A stretch of DNA of 64,000 nt from SLRI01 sp964402505 (GCA_964402505.1 CAYOCP010000018.1:33114-97113), one strand, 5' to 3'; positions 8,486-16,715 are shown, counted from the first letter of the stretch. Made by a program: numbers and translations. Notes: generated by a model from the letters alone, not told the origin.

Positions 8486-9541
8486 ATGGCAGTGATCGAC
8501 CTGGCACCGGGAATGACACGGGGTCTGGCGGTGCCGGCGGCGCAGGCACCGGTGGATGCGGCGGTGGCCAGCCATCTCGGCGCCGAGGCCGCGACCGTCG
8601 TCCATGGGTTGGCGGGCGCGATCCTGGTCGCTGTCGCCGCTTGCCTTGCCCGCGAGCGCCGGGGTGCCATCGACCGTCTGCCGGAGGGCGGAGGCCCGTT
8701 CGTGCTGCAGAAGGCGCATGACGTCGATGTCGGATGCAGGCTCACCCGCATCCTCGCCGTCGCCGGAGCCGTGCCCGTCGAGATCGGTGCCGCGGACGGG
8801 ACGACACTTTATCAGCTCGAGAGCGCACTCGCCGAGGGAGCGCTCGGAGCGCTCTTCGTCGTCGGCGCGGGAACGGGCGCGTGCCTCGACCTCCCGAGCT
8901 TTCTTTTCGCCGCTCGTGCGAGAGGGGTTCCGGTCGTCGCCGTGGCGCCGGGTGGGCCCGACTGGACCGGCCTTTTCGATGCCGGCGTCGACCTCGTCGT
9001 GCTCGATGCCGCAACGGCGCTAGGTGGCCCCGGGGCCGGCATCGTCGCCGGACGAGCGGATCTTGTCCGCGCGGCACGCCTGCAGCAACTCGGCATTGGA
9101 GCACTTGTACGGCCCGCCACGGACCTGCTTCGAGAGCTCGTAGTGGCCCTGGACACGGACCTTGCGGTTCGGGTCGAGGGGCGACGCGATCACGTGGCGG
9201 TGCGTCTCGGCAGCATTGTCGGCGTCACCGTCGAGCCGATGGACAACGGTCTGGACTTGATCGTCGATGCCGAACTCGCCGGTTTTTCGGCGCGTGATCT
9301 GGCCCTCGCCCTTCGTGGTGGTGAGCCGGCCGTGCTGCTCGACGACAGCAACGCCCCGGCCGGACGGCTCGGCCTCGAGCTCGCCCGATCGGAGGAGGCG
9401 ATGCTCGAAAAGGCGCTCCTCGCGATCCTCGCCCGGCTCGAGCTCGGCATCGAGCCGGCACCTTGGCCGTGGCATGCAAAGGATCGCATGGCTGACGAGC
9501 TCGCCGGCACGCCCGTGCGAGCCGCTGCCCGATCCGGATGA
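8486..9541 (+). CDS. SelA/DgaE-like PLP-fold protein lacking the catalytic lysine
   Basis: 351-residue protein resembling the SelA (selenocysteine synthase) and D-glucosaminate-6-phosphate ammonia-lyase (DgaE) branch of fold-type I PLP enzymes. Matching landmarks are GAVPVEIGAADGTTLYQLESAL (residues about 95-116) and GVDLVVLDAATALGGPGAG (about 167-185). The family motif is SG(D/A)K-x(2)-GGPQ-x-G; here the position of the Schiff-base Lys is Thr177. The usual PLP-pyridine Asp (VDAA in DgaE) aligns with Val153. The protein is therefore probably catalytically dead, or uses another chemistry. The ATG at 8486 follows a GGAGG site (8477-8481). A DUF4170 gene follows after 14 bases. No tRNA-Sec or selB is visible, so a role in selenocysteine synthesis is unlikely. 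Confidence 0.7.
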   Translation: MAVIDLAPGMTRGLAVPAAQAPVDAAVASHLGAEAATVVHGLAGAILVAVAACLARERRGAIDRLPEGGGPFVLQKAHDVDVGCRLTRILAVAGAVPVEIGAADGTTLYQLESALAEGALGALFVVGAGTGACLDLPSFLFAARARGVPVVAVAPGGPDWTGLFDAGVDLVVLDAATALGGPGAGIVAGRADLVRAARLQQLGIGALVRPATDLLRELVVALDTDLAVRVEGRRDHVAVRLGSIVGVTVEPMDNGLDLIVDAELAGFSARDLALALRGGEPAVLLDDSNAPAGRLGLELARSEEAMLEKALLAILARLELGIEPAPWPWHAKDRMADELAGTPVRAAARSG

Positions 9542-9555
9542 AGGAAGGAACCAGC

Positions 9556-9786
9556 ATGACCAAGCAACTGCTGCACCTGGTCTTCGGAGGCGAGCTGCGG
9601 GATCCGCAGGGCACCGAGTTCGTCGACACCGAAAAGCTCGATATCGTCGGCATCTTTCCGAACTACGCGGCGGCCGAGCGGGCCTGGCGGGCCAAGGCCC
9701 AGGCAACGGTCGACAACGCGCACACGCGCTACTTCGTGGTGCATCTGCACCGCCTGCTCGACCCCGACGAGCCGGCCGGGGACTAA
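9556..9786 (+). CDS. DUF4170 domain-containing protein
   Basis: 76-residue soluble protein. The pattern EKLDIVGIFPNYAAAERAW followed by KAQATVDNAHTRYFVVHLHRL matches the alphaproteobacterial DUF4170 family, whose function is unknown. The ATG at 9556 is preceded by AAGGAAGGAA, a good ribosome site. It sits 14 bases after the SelA-like gene and probably shares its message. Its stop overlaps the stop of the convergent FAD oxidoreductase by a few bases. Confidence 0.85.
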   Translation: MTKQLLHLVFGGELRDPQGTEFVDTEKLDIVGIFPNYAAAERAWRAKAQATVDNAHTRYFVVHLHRLLDPDEPAGD

Positions 9787-10922
9787 GTCAGCAACCGGTC
9801 GGGACGAAGGGCGGCCGCAATGTGGTGCATCCTCGGGTCGAGCGGGCTCTTCCGGGCGAGCGTCGCCGCGAGGTGCGAGAGGGCCGGGGCAGTCTGGATG
9901 CCGTAGCCGCCTTGGCCCGCGAGCCAGAAAAAGCCTTCAGCACGCGGATCGAAGCCGACCACCGGCGAGCCGTCGGGGGCGAAGGTGCGAAGGCCCGCCC
10001 AGCTCCGCTCGATGCGGCGGATGCCGAGCGGCAGGGCGCGCTCGATGCGATCGATGGCGATTGCGATGTCGATCTCCTCGGGCTGGGCATCGCAGGGCTC
10101 GGACGGTGTAACGTCGGCCGGCGAGCAGAGCAGGCGGCCGGCTTCCGGCCGGAAATAGAACTGCTCGTCGATGTCGTCGACCACCGGCCAATTGCTGACG
10201 TCGAGCCCATCCGGCGGGCGGACGATGAGGGCGGTGCGCCGCTTCGGCACCATGCCGACCGGCGGGAGCCCGGCCATGGCCGCGACCTCGTCCGCCCAGG
10301 CGCCGGCGGCATTGACGACGACGGATGCGCAAATCGTCCCCTGCACGGTGTGGAGATGCCAGTGCCCGCTCGCGTGCTCAATGCTCCGGACGCCGGAGGT
10401 GGTGAAGAGCGTGCCGCCACGCTGGCGAAAACCGCGAAGGAAACCCTGGAAGATCGCGTCGACTTCGAGATCGCGCGCTTCCCCGTCATAAACGGCAGCA
10501 GCCGCATAGGCGGGGTCGAGCGCCGGGACGAGTGCGAGAATAGCCGGCGGCTCCAGCCGTTGGGCGTTCGGCACGTGGCGGCGCTGTCGTGCGAGGTACT
10601 GGTCGAGCCGTGGGAGCTGGTCCGCGCGAACGAGGGTAAGGGCACCGCGCGGGCGGATCAGCGGCACCTCGGAGAAGCCGGCGGGCGGATTCCCGAGAAA
10701 GGGCTCGCTCAGCGCCGTCAGATCGCGAATGACGTCGGTGCCGAAGCCCTTGAGGTAGACGGCGGCGGAACGGCCGGTGGTGTGGTAGCCGGGCTGCTCC
10801 TCGCGCTCGAGCAGCGCCACGCGGCCCCTTTCGGCCAGCTCCCAGGCGATTCCGGCGCCGGCGATGCCGGCCCCGATCACCGCGAAATCGAATCGTTGGT
10901 CCCTTGTCCCACTCTCGGTCAA
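9783..10922 (-). CDS. FAD-dependent amine/amino-acid oxidoreductase (DAO/DadA family)
   Basis: 379-residue flavoprotein. The N-terminal Rossmann motif VIGAGIAGAGIAWELAERG (about residues 15-33) is followed by LLEREEQPGYHTTGRSAA. The C-terminal SWAGLRTFAPDGSPVVGFDP and GQGGYGIQTAPALS are typical of DAO-fold enzymes related to D-amino-acid dehydrogenase and glycine oxidase. The substrate is not determinable. The start is TTG at 10922, overlapping the moeA stop by 4 bases (TTGA), so the gene is the last of mobB-moeA-FAD oxidoreductase. Pairing with Moco genes is unusual because the protein itself shows no molybdenum-binding features. Confidence 0.85.
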   Translation of the reverse strand: MTESGTRDQRFDFAVIGAGIAGAGIAWELAERGRVALLEREEQPGYHTTGRSAAVYLKGFGTDVIRDLTALSEPFLGNPPAGFSEVPLIRPRGALTLVRADQLPRLDQYLARQRRHVPNAQRLEPPAILALVPALDPAYAAAAVYDGEARDLEVDAIFQGFLRGFRQRGGTLFTTSGVRSIEHASGHWHLHTVQGTICASVVVNAAGAWADEVAAMAGLPPVGMVPKRRTALIVRPPDGLDVSNWPVVDDIDEQFYFRPEAGRLLCSPADVTPSEPCDAQPEEIDIAIAIDRIERALPLGIRRIERSWAGLRTFAPDGSPVVGFDPRAEGFFWLAGQGGYGIQTAPALSHLAATLARKSPLDPRMHHIAAALRPDRLLT

Positions 10923-12187
10923 AGCGCACCCATTTCGTTGAAGCTGAAGAACCTGACTGGCTCACCGATCTCGATTCTGGTCGTTGTGTCTTCGATCTCG
11001 ACCAGACCGTCAGCGTCCGTGAGCGAGGTCAGAATGCCCGAGCCCTGCCGGCGAATGATCTCGGCGGCGAGGCCTGAGCCGGACGGGTCGCTCACCAGTC
11101 GGGCGCGCAAGAGCTCGGTGCGGCCCGGACGTTTGCTCAGCTCGAATGCGGCCGGCACCTCGAAGGCGCGCGGCTCCAGCCATTCGGCGCCCGCCAACCG
11201 GGCGATCACCGGTCGGGCGATGCGCATGAAGCACACTGCCGCGGCGACCGGATTGCCCGGCAGGCCAATGGTCAGCGCCCGGCCGATCTGACCGAAAGCC
11301 AGGGGGCGTCCGGGCTTCATCGCGATCTGCCAGAAATGCATGCGGCCGTGGCGTTCCACCGTGCTCACCACATGATCCTCATCGCCTTTCGAGGCGCCAC
11401 CCGAGGTGAGAATGACGTGATGCCGCGCCGCAGCCTCGAGCAGTGTCCCCGCCACCGTGCCGGCATTGTCCGGCAGAATGCCGAGATCCTCGACCTTCAC
11501 CGGCAAATGACGCAGAAGCCCATGCAGCAAGTAGCGATTGGCGTCGAAGAGAGCTCCCGGCGCCAGCTCCTCGCCCGGCTCGCGGAGCTCATCGCCGCTC
11601 GACAGAAGCGCCAGGCGCAGCCGCTCGAAGACGGGCAGCCGTGCCAGCCCGAGCTCGGCCGCAACGGCGACATGGTGCGGCCGGAGCATCAGCCCGGGGC
11701 CGAATACCACGGCACCGGCAGCAATGTCCTCGCCGGCACTGCGACGGTTGCTGAAGGGGCGAAGCGGCCGCTCGAGCGTCACATCGACCCCGTCGCTCGT
11801 CACCTCCTCCTGCATGGCGACCGTGTCGGTTCCGGCCGGCATCGGCGCGCCAGTGAGGATGCGGATCGCATGACCCGAGGGCACGGCGCTCTGGGCCGGA
11901 TGCCCGGCGGCGGCACGCTCCTGAACGAGCGCGAGACGGGTCGGGCCGGCCGCTGCCTGGCTGCCGGCGGCAAAGGCGAAGCCGTCGACCGCCGCGTTGT
12001 CGAACGCCGGAACGGCACGGCGGCTGACCAGGGGTGCGGCCAGCACGCGGCCGGTGGCGCGGGCGAGCTCGACCGTCTCCTGGCCGACGACCGGGGTGAT
12101 CCGTGTGCGCAGGCGCTCCAGCGCCGTCCTCAGGGCGATGTGTCCCCGGCTCAGATCGAAGCAATCGGGTGGTGGGATCGGCGTCAG
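10919..12187 (-). CDS. moeA: Molybdopterin molybdenumtransferase MoeA
   Basis: MoeA inserts molybdate into adenylylated molybdopterin to make active Moco. The visible motifs are RAVPAFDNAAVDGFA (substrate loop), PAGTDTVAMQEE, LSSGDEL, HVILTSGGASKGDEDHV and QIAMKPGRPLAFG, in family order. No ATG, GTG or TTG lies in frame before the GTG of GRVLAAPLVSRR, yet the family N-terminal helix (TALERLRTRITPVVGQETVEL) is encoded upstream. The best start is a CTG at 12187, eight bases after AAGGGAG, which overlaps the mobB stop by 4 bases and gives 422 residues, a normal MoeA length. The conservative alternative is GTG at 12046 (375 residues). Confidence 0.9.
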   Translation of the reverse strand: MTPIPPPDCFDLSRGHIALRTALERLRTRITPVVGQETVELARATGRVLAAPLVSRRAVPAFDNAAVDGFAFAAGSQAAAGPTRLALVQERAAAGHPAQSAVPSGHAIRILTGAPMPAGTDTVAMQEEVTSDGVDVTLERPLRPFSNRRSAGEDIAAGAVVFGPGLMLRPHHVAVAAELGLARLPVFERLRLALLSSGDELREPGEELAPGALFDANRYLLHGLLRHLPVKVEDLGILPDNAGTVAGTLLEAAARHHVILTSGGASKGDEDHVVSTVERHGRMHFWQIAMKPGRPLAFGQIGRALTIGLPGNPVAAAVCFMRIARPVIARLAGAEWLEPRAFEVPAAFELSKRPGRTELLRARLVSDPSGSGLAAEIIRRQGSGILTSLTDADGLVEIEDTTTRIEIGEPVRFFSFNEMGAL

Positions 12188-12687
12188 ATTTCGATCTCCC
12201 TTGCGTGAGCGAGCGCCATTTCGGCGATGGCCGCGATGTCGTCGAGGTGGAGCACCGGCACCTCGAGCGAGCCGATCGGTATGTCGGCGGCGACGGCGAC
12301 GACATCCGGATCCTCGCGGGCGATGAGCGCCGTGCCGCGTTCGCCCCGGTGAACCTCGATCTTGGGCAGGGAGGAGCCCTTGAACCCCTCGACGATGACG
12401 AGATCGGCCGGCGCCAGCTTGTCGAGGAGCGTCTCGAGCGGGGGTTCGTCCTCGTCCCGGAGCTCGTGCATGAGTATCCAGCGGCGGCCGGTCGCCAGGA
12501 TCACCTCACCGGCGCCGGCCTGACGGTGCCGCCAGGTATCCTTGCCCGGCTGGTCGAGATCGACGCTGTGATGGGCATGCTTGACCGTCGACACACGCAA
12601 GCCACGCTCGGTCAAATGCTCGATCAGGCGGACGACCAGGGTCGTCTTGCCATTGTTCTTCCAACCGACAACACCTATGACGCGCAT
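12184..12687 (-). CDS. mobB: Molybdopterin-guanine dinucleotide biosynthesis protein MobB
   Basis: 167-residue GTP-binding adaptor for molybdopterin guanine dinucleotide formation. The P-loop is GWKNNGKTTLV near the N-terminus (residues about 8-18), followed by STVKHAHHSVDLDQPGKDTWRHRQAGA, the MobB signature. It ends with a VIVEGFKGSSLPKIEVHR segment. The ATG start at 12687 is obvious. First gene of a minus-strand operon with moeA (4-base overlap) and the DadA-like oxidoreductase. The 129 bases upstream are shared with the divergent tusA-like gene. Confidence 0.95.
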   Translation of the reverse strand: MRVIGVVGWKNNGKTTLVVRLIEHLTERGLRVSTVKHAHHSVDLDQPGKDTWRHRQAGAGEVILATGRRWILMHELRDEDEPPLETLLDKLAPADLVIVEGFKGSSLPKIEVHRGERGTALIAREDPDVVAVAADIPIGSLEVPVLHLDDIAAIAEMALAHAREIEI

Positions 12688-12816
12688 GGAATCCGGGCTG
12701 CATGCCTCTCAGGGCGGACCGTCCCGCCGCCGGTGGCTTACCATGCCCATGGCGCTTCGGCCAAACGGCGGCGGGAGGGAAGGGGAGGTGGCTCGAAGCA
12801 TCGGGCAGGTGGCTGA

Positions 12817-13038
12817 ATGGTGGAGCTGGACACGCGCGGATTGAACTGTCCGCTGCCGGTGCTGAAGGCGCAGAAGGCGCTTCGCTCGATGTCGCCCGGC
12901 GAGCGATTGTGCGTGCTCGCGACCGATCCCAAGGCACCTGCCGATTTCGCCCAGCTCTGCGAGGTCGCGGGCCACGGTTTGGTGGAGAGCGTGAAGCGCG
13001 ACGGTCATTGGGTCTTCGTGATCGAGAAGCGTGGCTGA
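12817..13038 (+). CDS. Sulfurtransferase TusA family protein (sulfur carrier)
   Basis: 73-residue TusA-fold protein. Cys11 in the CPLP motif (residues 11-14), in LDTRGLNCPLPVLKAQKAL, is the persulfide-carrying cysteine. The C-terminal half has the GxxLxVLATDP strand and the AGHGLVES turn of the family. The start ATG at 12817 lies just after AGGTGG. TusA proteins move persulfide sulfur from cysteine desulfurases to tRNA thiolation, Moco synthesis and FdhD-dependent formate dehydrogenase activation. Its place between mobB-moeA and fdhD-mobA supports a Moco role; that is inference. It overlaps the downstream phosphatase gene by 8 bases. Confidence 0.92.
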   Translation: MVELDTRGLNCPLPVLKAQKALRSMSPGERLCVLATDPKAPADFAQLCEVAGHGLVESVKRDGHWVFVIEKRG

Positions 13039-13831
13039 TCGACTGGCTCTGGAGCTGCCATCATGGGCCGAAGGTGTGCTCGTCGTCGGCGATGTCCACG
13101 GGCAGGACCGGCTGTTCCAGGCTGCGGTCGATCTGGCGGCGGCGGAACGGCGGCTCGTCGTGTCGCTTGGCGACCTCGTCGATCGAGGTCCGGACAACGC
13201 CGCATGCATCCGGCTCATGCTCGACCTGCTGCGCCGGGAATGCGGTCTCTTTTTGCGCGGCAATCACGACGACAAGCTCTACCGGGCGCTGAAGGGAAAC
13301 CCGGTAACCGTCGATGACGATCTCGCGCTCACATTGCAACAGCTCGGTTCGGCTCCCGATGCGGACGTGCTGAAGGGGGGCTTCAGCAACGCCTACCGGT
13401 CGGCGCCTTTCCTCGCCCGGCTCGGCGAGTGCCTGATGGTGCATGGCGCCCTTGCGCCTGCAATGCTGACGAGCCCAACCTTCGGGCCCCGTCTCGAGGC
13501 ACTGGCACTTTTCGGCGAGACGAAGGCGCATGGGACCGGGCCGAAGCCGATCCGGACCTATTGCTGGGTCGACGGGATCGAGAGCGGGATGACGGTAATC
13601 ATCGGTCATCATCCAATCAGCGACGAGAGCGTGCTGGTTCGCACCGGCATCCGAGGTGGCCGCGTTCTCCATCTCGATTGTGGTGCGGGCAAGGGGCGCG
13701 GCCTCGGAACGCTCCGTCTCGCCGGCGACGGGCGGGTTGTGAATGCGGTGCGGTTCGTCCCCTGCGGCCGGAACGTGCGGGCGGAGGAAGCCGCCTTCGT
13801 CGCTGTTGGAGAGGAAAGCGAGCCGCAATGA
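13031..13831 (+). CDS. Metallophosphoesterase (Ser/Thr-phosphatase-like)
   Basis: 266-residue calcineurin-like phosphoesterase. The metal-binding motifs appear in order: GDVHGQ (about residues 19-24), GDLVDRG (about 49-55), GNHDD (about 78-82), VHGAL (about 138) and GHHP (about 191). The layout matches bacterial diadenosine-tetraphosphatase or PrpA-type enzymes; the substrate is unknown. GTG start at 13031, overlapping the tusA-like gene by 8 bases and therefore probably co-translated. Confidence 0.88.
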   Translation: MADRLALELPSWAEGVLVVGDVHGQDRLFQAAVDLAAAERRLVVSLGDLVDRGPDNAACIRLMLDLLRRECGLFLRGNHDDKLYRALKGNPVTVDDDLALTLQQLGSAPDADVLKGGFSNAYRSAPFLARLGECLMVHGALAPAMLTSPTFGPRLEALALFGETKAHGTGPKPIRTYCWVDGIESGMTVIIGHHPISDESVLVRTGIRGGRVLHLDCGAGKGRGLGTLRLAGDGRVVNAVRFVPCGRNVRAEEAAFVAVGEESEPQ

Positions 13832-13932
13832 GCGCTTGCCCGCGTTCAGACGGAGACGAGGGTGCCACGGCCATGGTGGCGGCGGCTCGCGGGCGGTATG
13901 AGACGGGGAGTTCCCGGACGATCGGAGGTTTG

Positions 13933-15093
13933 ATGGGCGCCATTCGCAAGGAGATCGAGAACCTCGAGCTCTCCGGCATCAGCAAGGTGGCAATGGGTGC
14001 TCTCGGCGATCCGGAGGTGATTCCGCTCTGGTTCGGCGAGAGCGACATCGTGACGCCTGCCTTCATTCGCGATGCCGCCAAGGCGGCGCTGGATGCGGGG
14101 CAGACCTTCTATTCCTTCTCCCGTGGCACGCCGGCGCTGCGGACCGGGCTCAAGACCTATCTCGATCGCCTCTACGGCATCGACCTGCATCCGGACCGGA
14201 TCACGGTCGCGGGCTCGACCATGCTTTCGGTCGTCGTTGCCGCCGAATGCCTGCTCGACCGCGACGACGAGATCATCCTGGTCGGTCCCTACTGGCCGAA
14301 CATTCGTGTCGCCGCCCGGCTGATGGGTGCGAAGTCGGTGGACGTCAGGCTGCGCATGGGCGAGCGGCGCTGGGAGCTCGATCTCGACGACGTGGCGCGG
14401 GCGATCACGGCCCGCACCCGGGCGATCTACGTCAACACGCCCTCGAACCCGACCGGCTGGATCATGTCCGGCGAGGAAGGGCGGGCCTTGCTCGACCTCT
14501 GTCGCGGGCACGGCCTCGGCCTGGTCGCCGACGAGGTCTACCACCGGAACGTCTTCGGCGGCCGGGACCCTGCACCCTCTTTCCTCGAGCTTGCGGGGCC
14601 GGAGGAGCCGGTCTTCGTGCTCAACGGCTTCTCCAAGGCCTGGGCCATGACCGGCTGGCGGTTGGGCTGGATGGTGGCGCCGGCGCATCTGGTCGAGCCC
14701 ATGGCGGTGCTGGCCGAATGCAACAACACCGGCGCCACGGTCTTCGCCCAGGCGGGTGGGCTCGCCGCGCTGGAAGGAGGCGAGGATTTCGTTCGCGCCT
14801 TCATTGAGCGGACCCGAGGCAATCGCGACCTCGTGATGGAGCTGATCGGAAGCCATCCCAAGGTCGTGCTGCCCGAGCCCGAGGGCGCCTTCTACGCCTT
14901 TCCCAGGATCGAGAGTCTCGGCGACAGCCTCGCCTTCGCGCGCCTGGCACTCGAGCGCTGCAAGGTCGGGATCGCCGCCGGCTACACGTTCGGTGCCGGC
15001 AACGAGGGTCATGTGCGGCTCTGCTTCGCGATCGAGCCGGCGCGCCTAAGGCTCGCGCTCGAGCGGCTGCGCGGGCTCCTCGACGAGCTCTGA
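13933..15093 (+). CDS. PLP-dependent aminotransferase, class I/II
   Basis: 386-residue fold-type I aminotransferase. Landmarks are FYSFSRGTPALR, VNTPSNPTGWIM (Asn contacting the PLP ring), VADEVYHRNVF (Asp-x-x-Tyr) and FSKAWAMTGWRLGW, where the Lys of SKAW is the Schiff-base residue. A C-terminal GAGNEGHVRLCFAIE supplies the carboxylate-binding Arg. The start is taken as ATG at 13933 after GGAGG. An in-frame ATG at 13828 that overlaps the phosphatase stop by 4 bases would add 35 unalignable residues. Substrate specificity cannot be assigned; aspartate- or aromatic-type are both possible. The last 48 bases overlap convergently with mobA. Confidence 0.9.
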   Translation: MGAIRKEIENLELSGISKVAMGALGDPEVIPLWFGESDIVTPAFIRDAAKAALDAGQTFYSFSRGTPALRTGLKTYLDRLYGIDLHPDRITVAGSTMLSVVVAAECLLDRDDEIILVGPYWPNIRVAARLMGAKSVDVRLRMGERRWELDLDDVARAITARTRAIYVNTPSNPTGWIMSGEEGRALLDLCRGHGLGLVADEVYHRNVFGGRDPAPSFLELAGPEEPVFVLNGFSKAWAMTGWRLGWMVAPAHLVEPMAVLAECNNTGATVFAQAGGLAALEGGEDFVRAFIERTRGNRDLVMELIGSHPKVVLPEPEGAFYAFPRIESLGDSLAFARLALERCKVGIAAGYTFGAGNEGHVRLCFAIEPARLRLALERLRGLLDEL

Positions 15094-15696
15094 GAGCGCT
15101 TCGGCCCTCGCCAGATCCTCGGGCCGGTTGATGTTGAAGAAGGGGTCGAAAGGCAGGTCGGCGAAGTCGACCTCGACCACGCGATAGCGGGCGGCGAAGC
15201 GGTCGATCTTGCGCTCGTCCTCGAGGGTCAGGGCCCGTTCGAGTGACTCGTGCAGGGTCGTGCGCCAGAGACCGAAGACGGGATGGGTGCGCCCCGCCGA
15301 GCGGGCGAAGGCGATGTCCGCCTCGTCGGTGCCGGCTCGGGTCAGGAGCCGTGCCACGAGATCCCGGGGAAAGAAGGGCGTGTCCGTTGCCGCCGTGGCG
15401 AGCCAGCCAGCGGTGTCGTTCCGGCGCATGAAGTCCATGCCGGTGAGCACGCCGGCGAGCGGGCCGGCGAAGCCCGGCACCACATCGGCCACGACCGGCA
15501 GGCCGTAATCGGCAAAGCGCATGGGATCGCCGTTGGCGTTGAGCACGAGGCCCCCGACCTGGGGTGCCAGCCTGCGGACGGCATGCGCGAGGAGGGTCTG
15601 GCCGGCGAGCTCCAGCAGGCATTTGTCGCCGCCGCCCATCCGCCGGGCCTGACCGCCGGCGAGCAGAAGCCCGAAAACCGCCGGCTCAGCTCGCAT
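15046..15696 (-). CDS. mobA: Molybdenum cofactor guanylyltransferase MobA
   Basis: 216-residue nucleotidyltransferase that attaches GMP from GTP to Mo-molybdopterin to form MGD, the cofactor of formate dehydrogenase and other DMSO-reductase-family enzymes. The N-terminal GTP-binding motif LLLAGGQARRMGGGDK (about residues 10-25) is complete. VADVVPGFAGPLAGVLTGM, ATAATDTPFFP (metal Asp) and FFNINRPEDL follow in family order. It starts inside the end of fdhD (11-base overlap) and its last 48 bases run under the convergent aminotransferase. Confidence 0.93.
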   Translation of the reverse strand: MRAEPAVFGLLLAGGQARRMGGGDKCLLELAGQTLLAHAVRRLAPQVGGLVLNANGDPMRFADYGLPVVADVVPGFAGPLAGVLTGMDFMRRNDTAGWLATAATDTPFFPRDLVARLLTRAGTDEADIAFARSAGRTHPVFGLWRTTLHESLERALTLEDERKIDRFAARYRVVEVDFADLPFDPFFNINRPEDLARAEALSELVEEPAQPLEREP

Positions 15697-16594
15697 CGAC
15701 AGCCTCGCTTCGGCTGCCCTTGCGGACGCTCTGCGGCAGCTCCTCGCCCACGGCCGCGACGTCGGCGTCGAAAACGATCCGTTCGGTGCCGGCCAGGGCG
15801 AGAAAGCGCCGGCCGCGCGCCCGGCCGATGAGCGTGAGGTTGGCCTGGCGCGCGAGATCGACGCCCCAGGCGGTGAAGCCGGAGCGGGAAACCAGGATGG
15901 GAATGCCCATCTGCACCGTCTTGATGACCATCTCCGAGGTCAGCCGGCCCGTTGTGTAGAAGATCTTGTCGGCGGCATCGAGGCCGTGCCGGAACATGTA
16001 GCCGGCGATCTTGTCGACGGCATTGTGGCGGCCGACGTCCTCCATGTAGAGCAGCACGTCCGGACCGGCGCAGAGGGCACAGCCGTGGATCGCACCGGCC
16101 TCGAGATAGAGGGAGGGGCAGGTGTTGATCGCCCTGGTGAGCGCGTAGAGCCAACTCGTTTTGAGGACGGCATCCGCCGGCAGGCGCACCTCCTCGAACT
16201 TCTCCATGAGATCGCCGAAGACGGTTCCCTGGGCGCAACCGGAGGTGCGCACCTTCTTCTTCAGCTTCTCCTCGTAGTCGGTGGCACGCAAAGTGCGCAC
16301 GACCACGATCTCGAGGTCCTCGTCGTAGTCGATGGCCGTGATTCGGTCGTCGGCTCGCAGCATGTTCTGGTTGAGGAGATAGCCGACCGCCAGGTAGTCG
16401 GGATGGTCGCCGATCGTCATCATCGTGACGATCTCCTGGCCGTTCAGGAAAAGCGTCAGCGGCCGCTCGTGGATGACCCGGGCCTCGACCTCCCGGCCCT
16501 CGTGATTCAGGCCGCGGACGGCACGGGTGAGGCGTGGGTCCGTTGGGTCGGGCAGGATCAGGCTGCGCTCGAGGCCCGCCACCGCGATCGCCAT
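15686..16594 (-). CDS. fdhD: Formate dehydrogenase accessory sulfurtransferase FdhD
   Basis: 302-residue FdhD. It transfers sulfur from a cysteine desulfurase to bis-MGD so that formate dehydrogenase becomes active. Motifs seen are RPLTLFLNGQEIVTMMTIG, YLAVGYLLNQNML, RTSGCAQGTVFG, GAIHGCALC and EDVGRHNAVDKIAG. In the position of the E. coli Cys-x-x-Cys loop only the first Cys is present (SGCAQG); the second is Gly. ATG at 16594 is chosen because it follows GAGGAGG; an in-frame start at 16660 is less likely. Translationally coupled to mobA. The formate dehydrogenase genes themselves are not in this window. Confidence 0.93.
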   Translation of the reverse strand: MAIAVAGLERSLILPDPTDPRLTRAVRGLNHEGREVEARVIHERPLTLFLNGQEIVTMMTIGDHPDYLAVGYLLNQNMLRADDRITAIDYDEDLEIVVVRTLRATDYEEKLKKKVRTSGCAQGTVFGDLMEKFEEVRLPADAVLKTSWLYALTRAINTCPSLYLEAGAIHGCALCAGPDVLLYMEDVGRHNAVDKIAGYMFRHGLDAADKIFYTTGRLTSEMVIKTVQMGIPILVSRSGFTAWGVDLARQANLTLIGRARGRRFLALAGTERIVFDADVAAVGEELPQSVRKGSRSEAVDAS

Positions 16595-16715
16595 CCGCAC
16601 CTCCTCCTCTTGCAACACCGGTTTTCGATCGCAACCTAGGCAATCGCGCGCCACTTGCAATGCGCCGGCGCTGCTGCGATCAGGCGAGGCTCGGCACGAT
16701 CACGATGCGGGAGCG

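Noticed and set aside
12804..12850. GGTGGCTGAATGGT resembles the start of a tRNA-Ser/Leu
   Set aside because: No acceptor stem, anticodon arm or CCA-side match follows; the bases are the ribosome site and start of the tusA-like gene.
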